Assembly (NCBI GenBank): GCA_902558075.1 | Contig: CACECO010000003.1 | Span: forward strand, 62,001 to 126,000 | Direction of reading: 5' to 3' | DNA: 64,000 nt | Origin: an uncultured Litorivicinus sp. | Lineage (GTDB): Bacteria > Pseudomonadota > Gammaproteobacteria > Pseudomonadales > Litorivicinaceae | In this document: positions 17,552-26,292 of the stretch, one piece after another | How the letters are laid out: every line of letters begins with the position of its first letter | Numbering within the stretch: the stretch's first letter is position 1 | Made by a program: the position numbers and the translations under genes | The notes under the pieces: model-generated | What the model was told of the DNA's origin: nothing | The model's database searches: none | The model's input: only the letters and a program-made list of their open reading frames with translations

Positions 17552-18171
17552 ACCAGGCACTACCCAAATGGGAAATCCAAGGCGAATTGATTCTGAACTG
17601 TAATTGCACGGTGTTCTGTCCTTGTGTTGTCAGCCTCGGAGTTCATTACCCGACTGAAGGGCATTGTCAGGCTTGGCTCGGGGTTCATATCGAAAAAGGC
17701 TTTTATGACGATGTTGCCCTTGATTCATTCAATGTTGGAATGGTTCTTGATATCCCCGGTCGAATGTCGAGAGGCGATTGGAAGGTAGGTACTTTTATCG
17801 ATGACAGAGCGGGTGAGCCTGCGTTTCAGGGGCTTAGTCGTATTTTCCGTGGGGAAGCTGGAGGGACAACTCGGCTCTTTTCGATGCTTGTCAGCGAGAA
17901 CCTCGGAACAGAGCAGGCTGCGGTGGCTTTTGAACGTAAAAACGATGAGCGATTACTCACGGTAGACAAAAAAATTGTCGGCGGAGTGAAACCAATTTCA
18001 GGCCCTGATACTACGAAAGATGTGACAGTGAACAACACCAGTTATTGGATGGGTCCCGATATCACAGTGGCTCAGGCGACAAAAGGACGTGTCAGGGCCT
18101 TTGGTCGTGTGTGGGACTTTGAGGGTCGTAGCGCTGAGATTTGTCAAATCAATTGGAGTGGTCCACATTAA
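17548..18171 (+). CDS. DUF1326 protein with CxCxxxCPC motif
   Basis: 207 residues. The N-terminus carries the conserved cysteine cluster CNCTVFCPC (~residues 19-27) with a later HC pair (GHCQAW), a likely metal or redox site. There is no signal peptide or membrane segment, so it should be cytosolic. DUF1326 and DUF2182 occur side by side in many bacteria, but the function of the pair is unknown. Here they follow the DmdA-like gene and the ligase in an overlapping gene string, which links them by position to C1/sulfur metabolism. Confidence 0.75.
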   Translation: MNQALPKWEIQGELILNCNCTVFCPCVVSLGVHYPTEGHCQAWLGVHIEKGFYDDVALDSFNVGMVLDIPGRMSRGDWKVGTFIDDRAGEPAFQGLSRIFRGEAGGTTRLFSMLVSENLGTEQAAVAFERKNDERLLTVDKKIVGGVKPISGPDTTKDVTVNNTSYWMGPDITVAQATKGRVRAFGRVWDFEGRSAEICQINWSGPH

Positions 18172-18174
18172 AAA

Positions 18175-18205
18175 AAGCCGGTCGACGATCGAGTGTCGGC
18201 TTATT
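18175..18205 (+). terminator. Weak intrinsic terminator candidate after DUF1326
   Basis: AAGCCG (18175-18180) pairs with CGGCTT (18197-18202), with an inner TCGA/TCGA match, followed by TTATT. An A-run precedes it. The stem is short and the T-run broken, so termination may be partial. It lies directly after the DUF1326 stop and ~115 bp before glyA. Confidence 0.35.
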
Positions 18206-18319
18206 GGCTGAAATAAAGTTTAAATCGGCTTAAAAAATTATGGATGAAAAGTCAACGCAGGTTGCTTAGACTCCCCAGCCGACCATTTAATTGACAGACG
18301 TTCACGAAGGAGCGCTATC

Positions 18320-19573
18320 ATGTACGCAAGCACATCGACAATCCATGTGTATGATCCGGATCTCGCCATGGCCATGGCGGCCGAAACGAAGCGCCAAGAA
18401 GATCATATTGAATTGATTGCTTCCGAAAATTACGCGAGCCCCCGGGTACTCGAGGCTCAAGGTTCGGATCAAACGAATAAATATGCTGAAGGCTATCCAG
18501 GGAAACGCTACTACGGTGGTTGTGAATATGTGGACGTTGTCGAGCAACTTGCAATCGATCGAGCGAAGGCGCTATTCGGTGCTGCATACGCGAATGTCCA
18601 GCCACATGCAGGTTCGCAGGCAAATGCGGCCGCATACCTGGCATTGATGTCGGCGGGTGATACCGTGCTTGGAATGTCCTTAGCCGATGGCGGGCACCTA
18701 ACCCACGGTGCGTCAGTAAACTTCTCAGGTAAAGTCTATAATGCGGTCCAATACGGGATTGATGCGGATGGTTACTTGGACTACAACCAGCTCTCTGATC
18801 TCGCTGAAGCGCATCAGCCGAAACTGATTTTGGGTGGATTTTCTGCATACTCTCGGGTTGTTGATTGGGGAAAGATGCGGGAAATTGCTGATAATGTGGG
18901 TGCGTATTTCTTGGTTGATATGGCGCATATCGCAGGTCTCGTTGCTGCTGGGGTGTATCCATCGCCGATCCCACATGCGCATGTGGTGACAACAACAACT
19001 CACAAGACGCTTCGTGGTCCACGATCTGGACTGATTCTATCTGGCCAAGACGATGAGACCCTTCATAAGAAACTGAACTCAGCAGTCTTTCCAGGTATGC
19101 AAGGTGGACCATTGATGCATGCCATCGCCGCGAAAGCAGTCGCCTTCAAAGAGGCAATGGAGTCTGGATTCAAAACCTACCAAGAGCAGGTAGTCAAGAA
19201 TGCGCAAGTGATGGCATCAGTTTTCATCAAGCGCGGATTTAAAATTGTGTCTGGAGGGACGGACAATCACCTGATGTTGGTTGATTTGGTTGCTCAAGGC
19301 ATCACAGGTAAAGCTGCCGACGCAGCTCTCGGGGAATCACATATCACGGTGAATAAAAATGCTGTTCCGAATGATCCTCAGTCTCCATTCGTGACGTCGG
19401 GAATTCGGATTGGCACTCCTGCTGTGACAACCCGCGGATTCGTCGAAAGCGATTGCCGTGATTTGGCGGGTTTAATTTGTGACGTACTGGATAGTCTCGA
19501 CGATGAAGCGGTGAAAGCACGTGTCCGAGACGAGGTTAAAGCGATGTGTGATCGCTTGCCGGTGTACCGTTAA
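18320..19573 (+). CDS. glyA: Serine hydroxymethyltransferase
   Basis: 417 residues, full length. GlyA interconverts serine + THF and glycine + 5,10-methylene-THF using PLP. The PLP lysine is in [16 protein letters not shown] (~residue 229). Other motifs are [21 protein letters not shown] and HAGSQAN. The ATG follows a strong ribosome site (GAAGGAG). The position beside the gcv operon and the DmdA-like cluster puts three methylene-THF enzymes together. The 3' end overlaps the convergent acyltransferase gene by 38 bp. Confidence 0.97.
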   Translation: MYASTSTIHVYDPDLAMAMAAETKRQEDHIELIASENYASPRVLEAQGSDQTNKYAEGYPGKRYYGGCEYVDVVEQLAIDRAKALFGAAYANVQPHAGSQANAAAYLALMSAGDTVLGMSLADGGHLTHGASVNFSGKVYNAVQYGIDADGYLDYNQLSDLAEAHQPKLILGGFSAYSRVVDWGKMREIADNVGAYFLVDMAHIAGLVAAGVYPSPIPHAHVVTTTTHKTLRGPRSGLILSGQDDETLHKKLNSAVFPGMQGGPLMHAIAAKAVAFKEAMESGFKTYQEQVVKNAQVMASVFIKRGFKIVSGGTDNHLMLVDLVAQGITGKAADAALGESHITVNKNAVPNDPQSPFVTSGIRIGTPAVTTRGFVESDCRDLAGLICDVLDSLDDEAVKARVRDEVKAMCDRLPVYR

Positions 19574-20423
19574 TCATTTGTTCAATTCTGGCGTCTTTTC
19601 CGGCCCAGATTGAATTCATCCAACCCCGGAATGCTTTGAGTTCAGCTAGGGTCTCGGGGGTTTTCTCTAGCCCCTCAGGTAGCTCGATTTTTTCCACATG
19701 AATCATTACTTTCGGGACCTTGCCAGCTAATAGGTTCCATACACCGAGCTTTGCATTTGGGTATGCGAGGGTGATGTCGATAATCCCATCGAGCCGGTCG
19801 TTCAGACAGTCTAGTGCCAGTTGTGGACCGCCCACTTTGGGTTTGAGAAGGTGCTCATAGGGCGAGCGGTTCTTCCGATGCTTTTCTGGAGTGAATCGAG
19901 TCCCTTCCGCAAAATTGACCACCACACACGGTTTATCTGGGTTTCTAGAGAGAACGTCGTGAGCGTAATCGAAATCTCGGTTTTTCAGTTCTGGCCGATT
20001 TTTGATATCTTCCTGGGTATAGCGACGCATAATGGGGAAATCTAGCACCCATGCACAGACATTAATGACCGGCATGTAGACGAGTTCCCACTTCATGAAG
20101 AAGCGAGGAAGCGTTGTTCCCTTACCTAAAACGACCATCACCATCATGATATCGATCCAGCTCTGGTGATTTGCCAAAATGAGATAGGTGCCCTTAGGGT
20201 CAAGCTTGTCGCCTGTGATTACATACTCTGTCTTCACGGTCGTTAGAAGCCAGCGCATGAAGTCAGCCCAAACTACTGTGATACCTGCAGCAAGCTGATA
20301 ACTCAGCTTTTCTGTCGGGGAGAACAGTTTCAGTGGTGAGACGAAGGTTATAAACAAGCCACCTAAAAATGTTGCGACTGCGAGAAAAAAAAGACGTAAA
20401 CTTGAGATCATCCATTTAGCCAA
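19536..20423 (-). CDS. 1-acyl-glycerol-3-phosphate acyltransferase family protein (YihG-like)
   Basis: 295 residues, one or two N-terminal membrane helices and a PlsC-type domain. The catalytic block is [10 protein letters not shown]; the fold-specific [14 protein letters not shown] and FPIMRRY follow, and the substrate-binding motif appears as FAEGTRF. These match the LCLAT1/YihG subgroup, which acylates lysophosphatidic acid or related lysophospholipids at the inner membrane. Its 3' end overlaps the 3' end of glyA. Confidence 0.85.
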   Translation of the reverse strand: MAKWMISSLRLFFLAVATFLGGLFITFVSPLKLFSPTEKLSYQLAAGITVVWADFMRWLLTTVKTEYVITGDKLDPKGTYLILANHQSWIDIMMVMVVLGKGTTLPRFFMKWELVYMPVINVCAWVLDFPIMRRYTQEDIKNRPELKNRDFDYAHDVLSRNPDKPCVVVNFAEGTRFTPEKHRKNRSPYEHLLKPKVGGPQLALDCLNDRLDGIIDITLAYPNAKLGVWNLLAGKVPKVMIHVEKIELPEGLEKTPETLAELKAFRGWMNSIWAGKDARIEQMINGTPASDHTSL

Positions 20424-20487
20424 GGTGTCATTACGTGTATAGATTAGCGCGATTAGGCTTCGTGTTCCTTAATACATTGGATGTTTC

Positions 20488-21171
20488 ATGTTTGACGCAG
20501 TCGTCGTAGAACCAACACAACCTGCTGATAGTGCCGTGATATGGCTGCATGGGCTTGGTGCGAGTGGTCACGATTTTGAGCCCGTGGTACCGCTTTTGGA
20601 TTCGGATATTCATGCGACGCGCTTTATTTTTCCCCATGCACCGCAAATTCCAGTCACTGTGAATGGTGGGATGGTTATGCCGGCTTGGTACGATATTGAA
20701 CATATGGATATTGATCGAACGATCGATGTACGCGGTATTTCGCAATCCGCTGATCGTGTTGATGCGATTGTTCAGGCGCAAATTGACACTGGGATTGATC
20801 CTAATCGGATGATTTTGGTTGGTTTCAGCCAGGGTGGTGCTGTCGCGCTTTACGCTGGAGTTCGCTCCAAGCAACCGTTGGCTGGTGTTCTGGCGTTGTC
20901 AACCTACTGGGTTGGTGATCAAGATTCCGCATTGTCTCCCGGTCGAAATCCAGACACATTACCTATCGAAATTCACCACGGGACGCTTGATCCCGTAGTC
21001 CCCTATATACTTGGAGAGCAAGCGCGTGACTCGTTGTCTGCGCTTGGTTATCCGGTCACGTTTCAGGCGTTCGCCATGCCACATAGCGTGGCGCCTGACC
21101 AACTTCGGGCCATCGGACAGTGGATGGCATTACGTTTGAACTCCGATTCCCCCACAAGGAGCAAGGAATGA
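20488..21171 (+). CDS. Carboxylesterase/phospholipase, alpha/beta hydrolase
   Basis: 227 residues, the acyl-protein thioesterase-like carboxylesterase family. The oxyanion loop is [12 protein letters not shown], the nucleophile elbow [10 protein letters not shown], the catalytic Asp in HGTLDPVVP and the His in AMPHSVAP. No signal peptide, so cytosolic. It lies just before mdh and overlaps it by 4 bp. Substrate unknown, probably short-chain esters. Confidence 0.9.
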   Translation: MFDAVVVEPTQPADSAVIWLHGLGASGHDFEPVVPLLDSDIHATRFIFPHAPQIPVTVNGGMVMPAWYDIEHMDIDRTIDVRGISQSADRVDAIVQAQIDTGIDPNRMILVGFSQGGAVALYAGVRSKQPLAGVLALSTYWVGDQDSALSPGRNPDTLPIEIHHGTLDPVVPYILGEQARDSLSALGYPVTFQAFAMPHSVAPDQLRAIGQWMALRLNSDSPTRSKE

Positions 21172-22190
21172 AACAACCTGTACGTGTTTCTGTCACTGGT
21201 GCTGCCGGTGCGATTAGCTACACAATTCTCTTTAAAATAGCAGCAGGAGAGCTGATTGGTAAAGATCAGCCAGTTATTCTGCAGTTGGTGGAAATTCCAC
21301 CAGCAATGACCGCGTTGAATGGCGTTGTGATGGAATTGATTGATTGCGCGTTTCCATTGGTGGCGGGTATTAGCACGCATGACAATCCAGAAGATGGTTT
21401 CAAAGACGCTGACGTTGTCTTTTTGATCGGTGCCCGCCCGCGCGGCCCTGGTATGGAACGTGCGGACCTGTTGAAAGAGAATGCCAAGATATTCTCGGTC
21501 CAGGGTAAGGCTCTGAATGACCACGCATCAAAGAATGTTCGTGTGTTGGTAGTTGGTAATCCAGCGAATACCAACGCTTTGATCGCAAGCCGGAACGCTC
21601 CAAGCTTGGATCCGCGTCAATTTACAGCAATGACCCGTCTTGATCACAATCGTGCTGTTGGTATTTTGGCGAACCACTTAGGGGTTCAGGCAACTGACGT
21701 TGATGATGCGTATATCTGGGGTAACCACTCGCCAACTCAGTATCCAGATTTGCACCGTGCAACGGTGAAAGGACAGGCTGCGTTGGATCAAATTGACCGT
21801 GCCTGGTATGAAAATGATTACATTCCAACCGTCGCCAAGCGTGGCGCGGCAATCATTGATGCGCGCGGCGCATCATCCGCTGCCTCTGCCGCACAGGCCG
21901 CAATTGATCACATGCGTGACTGGATTCTTGGAACCAATGGTCAAGTTGTGTCAATGGCCGTTCCTGCAGATGGTTCCTATGGGATTGCTCCTGGAGTCAT
22001 TTATTCATACCCAGTGGTCTGTGAGGGCGGTGATTACAAAGTCGTTCAGGGTATCGACGTAAGTGATTTCTCGCGTCGCAAAATGGACGCAACTAATGAT
22101 GAATTGGTTAGTGAACGCGATGCAATCGCAGATTTATTGCCAACAGAGACTGAAGTGAAACTCAACTCAGTCTCGCATCCTGTCGCATAA
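21168..22190 (+). CDS. mdh: Malate dehydrogenase
   Basis: 340 residues from the ATG at 21168, which follows AAGGAGCAAGGA and overlaps the esterase stop. Mdh oxidises malate to oxaloacetate with NAD. The nucleotide loop is [10 protein letters not shown], the substrate Arg loop is [13 protein letters not shown], and the catalytic His lies in [10 protein letters not shown]. This is the cytosolic-eukaryotic-like type of MDH common in Proteobacteria. Confidence 0.95.
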   Translation: MKQPVRVSVTGAAGAISYTILFKIAAGELIGKDQPVILQLVEIPPAMTALNGVVMELIDCAFPLVAGISTHDNPEDGFKDADVVFLIGARPRGPGMERADLLKENAKIFSVQGKALNDHASKNVRVLVVGNPANTNALIASRNAPSLDPRQFTAMTRLDHNRAVGILANHLGVQATDVDDAYIWGNHSPTQYPDLHRATVKGQAALDQIDRAWYENDYIPTVAKRGAAIIDARGASSAASAAQAAIDHMRDWILGTNGQVVSMAVPADGSYGIAPGVIYSYPVVCEGGDYKVVQGIDVSDFSRRKMDATNDELVSERDAIADLLPTETEVKLNSVSHPVA

Positions 22191-22205
22191 TCGGTAACTA
22201 TAAAC

Positions 22206-22225
22206 AAAAAGGGGCATGCGCCCCC
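22206..22225 (-). terminator. GC hairpin with T-run readable on the minus strand
   Basis: GGGGC (22211-22215), ATGC loop and GCCCC (22220-22224) form a stem just after mdh. On the plus strand it is preceded by AAAAA and has no following T-run. On the minus strand it reads as a textbook intrinsic terminator (stem then TTTTTG). It would stop antisense transcripts entering mdh; it may still terminate mdh weakly. Confidence 0.45.
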
Positions 22226-22243
22226 GACCGTTTGGAGTTGCCT

Positions 22244-22624
22244 GTGAATACCCAGCGAGTTTGGTTCGCATTTTTTATTGTCCTTGCTCTGACATTGAAT
22301 TTCGGTTTTTTCGTTGGAGAAATCGATAACCCGTTGCACCATAATCCTTACGAATTGTTCTTTGCGCTGGTCGTATCGTTAATTGCGACAGTTCTAAAAA
22401 TTGGCGATCGTTCACACATGGGTGCCGTGTTATTGGCAACCAGTTTAGTTGCTGATCTTCAGTTGATTGTGGCCGCAGTGATGTGGGGATATGCGACGCA
22501 ACTTACTGGTGCGGTATCTGTCAGTGTGATGGCCAGCGTTGTTTCACTGGCAGGCGGCGCGATGCTTGCGAATATCACCAGCGTCGTTTTGTTAATCGCA
22601 GAGACCATCCAATTAAAACGTTAA
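22244..22624 (+). CDS. DUF6394 membrane protein, partner of K+ channel
   Basis: 126 residues with four hydrophobic segments. The GTG at 22244 is chosen because GGAG lies six bases before it. The sequence (FGFFVGEIDNPLHHNPYEL, then IATVLKIGDRSHMGAV) matches DUF6394. Its stop overlaps the start of the K+ channel gene, so the two are coupled. Function unknown; an accessory subunit of the channel is a reasonable guess from context. Confidence 0.65.
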   Translation: MNTQRVWFAFFIVLALTLNFGFFVGEIDNPLHHNPYELFFALVVSLIATVLKIGDRSHMGAVLLATSLVADLQLIVAAVMWGYATQLTGAVSVSVMASVVSLAGGAMLANITSVVLLIAETIQLKR

Positions 22625-24327
22625 TGAACTTTAATATGCGACGTCGATCGCGAATTCGTGGTGCAGCGATGTGGTTGTTACTGCTGGAGCTACGCACACC
22701 ACTCATCACACTGATCGTTGCCTACTCGATCAGTGTCCTCGGTCTGATTCTCATTCCGGGATCGACGCCTGAGGGTGTTGCCTATCGCCTCTCATTTCTA
22801 GATGCCTTTTATCTGGTGAGCTACACAGCAACCACAATCGGGTTTGGAGAAACCCCATATCCGTTCACTTCAAGCCAGAAACAGTGGATGTTATTTGTGA
22901 TGTACTCCACGGTGATCGCATGGCTTTATGCGATTGGCTCTGTTCTGACGGTGCTCTCCGATCCTGCTTTTCGACGGTTACGCTCTTATCACCGATCGGT
23001 TTCACGAATTCATGGTGTTAAAGATCCATATTGGATTGTTTGTGGCTATGGAGGGGCGGGTAGTCAATTGATTCGCTTTTTGGACCAGTCTAGCAGTCGC
23101 TGTGTGATGATTGAATCAAACGCCACGCGAGCAGATGCAGCCAGACTGTCTGACTTAAGCTACGAGCTTACGATTCTTGTCGGCGATGTCGCAGAGCCGC
23201 AGACGTTGGTTGATGCAGGAATCCAGCGCGCATTGTGTCGTGGTGTAATTGCTTTAACAGATCACGATCAAGTTAATCTGACTGTAGCGACCAATACGCG
23301 GATCCTTGCACCAAGAGTTCCCGTGTATGCGCGCTCGGCGACGGATGCGAATACGCGCAATTTGCGGAGTTTTGATACGGAGGTTGTGGTTGACCCTTTT
23401 CGTGTTGCGGCACGTAGCGTGACACAACTGATCCGTCGGCCAAATGCATATGCGCTTTACCATGAATTGGTTGATCCAGATCTCAATCAAATCGAAGTGG
23501 TTGAAGTGCCATCATCTGGTCATTGGATTCTTTGCGCGACTGGACGGATGGCTGAAACCATGGTCGATGCTTTTGTCCGCGAGCAAATACCCTTTTATTT
23601 GGTGAGTTTGAGATCGCCAGAAATACAGGGTGATTGGCCTTGGATTGAGGGCGTGGGAACTGAAGCGCAAACCTTGCGAGAAGCAGGAATCAGCGAAGCG
23701 GTTGGTATTGTCGCCGGCACTGACGATGACGGTGACAATTTATCTATTTTGTTAACGGCTCAATCAGAAAATCCAACTTTGATAACTGTGGCGCGCAGGA
23801 ATAAGCCAACCAGTGAACCTGTGTTTGGTCAGGGGCATTTTGATTGTGTGCTACGTGAGGGTCGCATTATTGCGCAAGAGCTGTATGCGCGACTGACGAC
23901 GCCATTGTTGCATCAGTTTTTGGGGCGACTCGAGACCATGCCTGAAGCTTTGGTTGATGAAATTTTTGAAAAGCTGAGCGCGCGGCTTGCTGGAAATCGT
24001 CCTGAATTAGCGCATTTCGATTTGACCCTGGATGGCAACGAGGCCCCTGGAGTCATTCCATTTCTGCAAACCATGACGACTCCAAAGCTCGGGGATTTAC
24101 TGGTTGACCCTGGTCTTGATCATCCGAGTATGCCGTTGATTTGCTTGCTCTTGATTCGATTAAATGGAGATCAAGTGCCTTTTCCTGGTGATGGGCTTCC
24201 GTTGGAAGAGGGTGACCAGCTTCTGCTTTGGGGCGCGATGGGAGCACACCACCGGCTGCATGTTCTTGTCAGGCGGGTCGATCTGTTTGAGGCTGTATTC
24301 TCTGCGCGGCGCGAAATGTCCTTTTAG
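22624..24327 (+). CDS. K+ channel with two TrkA/RCK domains
   Basis: 567 residues. Two N-terminal membrane helices flank a pore loop whose selectivity filter is TTIGFGET (~residue 70). An NAD-binding TrkA-N/RCK domain follows with WIVCGYGGAGSQL (~137-149), then a second one (WILCATGRMAETMVD, ~305-320). The C-terminal end resembles TrkA-C (LEEGDQLLLWG). It should be a potassium channel or channel-regulator fusion of the inner membrane gated by nucleotide. The ATG at 22624 overlaps the stop of DUF6394. Confidence 0.85.
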   Translation: MNFNMRRRSRIRGAAMWLLLLELRTPLITLIVAYSISVLGLILIPGSTPEGVAYRLSFLDAFYLVSYTATTIGFGETPYPFTSSQKQWMLFVMYSTVIAWLYAIGSVLTVLSDPAFRRLRSYHRSVSRIHGVKDPYWIVCGYGGAGSQLIRFLDQSSSRCVMIESNATRADAARLSDLSYELTILVGDVAEPQTLVDAGIQRALCRGVIALTDHDQVNLTVATNTRILAPRVPVYARSATDANTRNLRSFDTEVVVDPFRVAARSVTQLIRRPNAYALYHELVDPDLNQIEVVEVPSSGHWILCATGRMAETMVDAFVREQIPFYLVSLRSPEIQGDWPWIEGVGTEAQTLREAGISEAVGIVAGTDDDGDNLSILLTAQSENPTLITVARRNKPTSEPVFGQGHFDCVLREGRIIAQELYARLTTPLLHQFLGRLETMPEALVDEIFEKLSARLAGNRPELAHFDLTLDGNEAPGVIPFLQTMTTPKLGDLLVDPGLDHPSMPLICLLLIRLNGDQVPFPGDGLPLEEGDQLLLWGAMGAHHRLHVLVRRVDLFEAVFSARREMSF

Positions 24328-24757
24328 CAACTATTTTGAAAACGAAACATAAGTTGATTTAAGACTATCCGCTGACGGTTTGTGGCACACTCGTAGAGGT
24401 ATCGGATCCCTTCGATCAGAGACGTGCTCCGAGTTTATTGGTTCCAAAGAACAGGATTAGGCCACTCTTCCTTAATTGAACGTGTCCGTAGAGTCAACGC
24501 AGACCGATCACCTTGGATGACAGTTGTCGGGTGATCAGGTACCCGAGTCAACTTCCTGTTGGTAGGCAACGGATTTATATCCGCGCCTTACGACAATGTA
24601 TTTTGGCTTCTGAATCATTTCGACATAGTGCTTCTTGCCCTCGCCATGCGCGCAGTGGCGTGCGAGCTCGGGCATGTTAAGGGCGCCGGCAAGTGTGATG
24701 AACTGATATTGCTATCATCAGCGACCCAAATTCATTTTTCGATCATTAGGAAAGATT
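24328..24757 (+). other. 430-bp intergenic region with two hairpins, no clear gene
   Basis: No convincing gene. Two good inverted repeats are present: GATCACC...GGTGATC (about 24508-24537) and an imperfect stem of GTAGGC/GCCTTAC with inner CGGAT/ATCCG (about 24561-24590). A minus-strand frame of 46 codons (24535-24675) is open but has no clear ribosome site and overlaps the stems. A small RNA or a long 5' leader for the LysE gene is possible. Confidence 0.35.
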
Positions 24758-25360
24758 TTGAACTGGTTTGTAACTGCCTCTGGATTTACGATTGCGATCG
24801 GTCTAATCGCGGCGATTGGGGCACAGAACGCTCACGTTTTAAGACAGGGGATTGCTGGTCGTCAGGTTGCGGTGACTATTTTTGTATGCATCTTGTGTGA
24901 CACCGTGTTGATGGTATCAGGAGTTTACGGCATGAGTGCAATCGTCAAACTGTGGCCGCCTTTTGATTGGGTAACGCGGATTGGGGGAGCACTCTTTTTG
25001 TTTTGTTTTGGCGTGATGTGTTTCCGGTCTGCGCTGAAGAGTCAAGCTCTAGGCATTGAAGGCCGCGTCATTGAATCCTTCTGGCGGGCGTTTTGGACGA
25101 TCCTTGGGGTGACCTTACTGAACCCACATGTCTATTTAGATACTCTTGTCTTTATCGGTGGTTTAGGTGCGCAATACGGACCTGATGATCAATTGTCGTT
25201 CGTCGTTGGGGCAGTTGCGGCGAGTTGGGTGTGGTTTCTGGCGCTTGGATATGGCGCAAGGTTGCTGAGACCCACTTTCGAAAATCCCAAAGCATGGATG
25301 ATTTTGGATATTGGAATCGGTCTGCTTATGTGGTCAATTGCTCTGACGATTCTGCGATAG
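24758..25360 (+). CDS. LysE/ArgO family amino acid exporter
   Basis: 200 residues with five to six membrane helices. Family motifs GAQNAHVLRQGI near the N-terminus and LNPHVYLDT in the middle are those of LysE/ArgO exporters of basic amino acids. The start is TTG at 24758 with AGGAAAG about six bases before it. The 3' end overlaps the convergent DUF2069 gene by 35 bp. Exact substrate (arginine or lysine) is not settled by sequence. Confidence 0.88.
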   Translation: MNWFVTASGFTIAIGLIAAIGAQNAHVLRQGIAGRQVAVTIFVCILCDTVLMVSGVYGMSAIVKLWPPFDWVTRIGGALFLFCFGVMCFRSALKSQALGIEGRVIESFWRAFWTILGVTLLNPHVYLDTLVFIGGLGAQYGPDDQLSFVVGAVAASWVWFLALGYGARLLRPTFENPKAWMILDIGIGLLMWSIALTILR

Positions 25361-25721
25361 CCTCGAGTTCACGATAGGCATTTCTTGCGAACATCATTGC
25401 GCTGACGAAAGTGGTGGCCGCCAAGATCGATTCCACAATGCCGAACAGTTCTCGACCATCTGTCATTGCATTTAAAACACCTGTCGTAAAAAACAAACAT
25501 GAGACGAAGCTTAGCCAGAGACTCGCTTTGATGTGTTGGTTGAGGACTGGCCGCACGAACGCGATCAAGATGAGGGTCAAGCCAACCGCCCCGATGACTG
25601 TTGCCGGCGGTGTGAGCAACCAAAGCCCAGAAATTCTTAGCGAAATCAGGCCGATTAAAGATATTCTTAACCATACGAAAAACATCAATTTCCGATGGCG
25701 ATAGGTGATGGCATCATTCAT
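25326..25721 (-). CDS. DUF2069 membrane protein
   Basis: 131 residues from the ATG at 25721. Four hydrophobic helices and the FARNAYRELE tail fit DUF2069, a family of small inner-membrane proteins without known function that often sits next to wrbA in gammaproteobacteria. It overlaps wrbA by 8 bp, so translation is coupled. Confidence 0.75.
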   Translation of the reverse strand: MNDAITYRHRKLMFFVWLRISLIGLISLRISGLWLLTPPATVIGAVGLTLILIAFVRPVLNQHIKASLWLSFVSCLFFTTGVLNAMTDGRELFGIVESILAATTFVSAMMFARNAYRELEAIAESSEQLTT

Positions 25722-26292
25722 GTCGACTCCATTTAGCAAGACGTTGCCCAAGGCGAACCGCCATTTCGCGTTCATGCAGGCGGAGTGTGTCGGCGTCCAG
25801 ATGAGTGGGGCCATAGGGCGTTCCACCACCTTCTGTCGCGGCCAATCCAGGGTCGGAGTACGGGCAACCCATAATGACCATCCCGTGATGCAAAAGGGGG
25901 GTCAGCATGGATTGAAGGACAGCTTCATGACCACCGTGTAAAGAGGATGCCGATGCGAAGACACCGGCAGGTTTATCGATCATTTCACCAGACAGCCAGA
26001 GGTCAGAGGTGGTCTCTAAAAAGCCTTTGAGTGGAGCCGCCATCGTACCGAATCGGGCAGGCGAACCCAGTGCCATCCCATCACAGTCTCTCAAATCATC
26101 TTTCGTTGCAAAGAGATAGCCATCCTGACTCTCAAAGTGATCGCCGCTCGGTTCTGCATAGCAGGGCGAAAACGCTGGAATGGTGCGCAGTTTTGCCTCG
26201 CAGCCCCCGTCCTCAATACCGGTAGCGACCGCTTCGGCGAGCGAGGCGACATGACCAGTCCGGCTATAAAAAAGAACTAAAATCTGTGTCAT
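25714..26292 (-). CDS. wrbA: NAD(P)H:quinone oxidoreductase, WrbA family flavoprotein
   Basis: 192 residues. The FMN phosphate loop is [15 protein letters not shown] at the N-terminus, and the flavin-contact segments [10 protein letters not shown] and [10 protein letters not shown] follow. WrbA reduces quinones by two electrons, protecting against oxidative stress. It overlaps proS by 4 bp and DUF2069 by 8 bp, forming proS-wrbA-DUF2069. Confidence 0.9.
   Translation of the reverse strand: MTQILVLFYSRTGHVASLAEAVATGIEDGGCEAKLRTIPAFSPCYAEPSGDHFESQDGYLFATKDDLRDCDGMALGSPARFGTMAAPLKGFLETTSDLWLSGEMIDKPAGVFASASSLHGGHEAVLQSMLTPLLHHGMVIMGCPYSDPGLAATEGGGTPYGPTHLDADTLRLHEREMAVRLGQRLAKWSRHE

Noticed and set aside
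18205-18319. Possible riboswitch upstream of glyA
   Set aside because: No glycine, SAM or THF aptamer core found; only a weak promoter-like TTGCTT...TTTAAT pair.
24535-24675. 46-codon minus-strand ORF in the gap before the LysE gene
   Set aside because: No ribosome site, overlaps the two stems, and no recognisable family; the structure explanation is at least as good.
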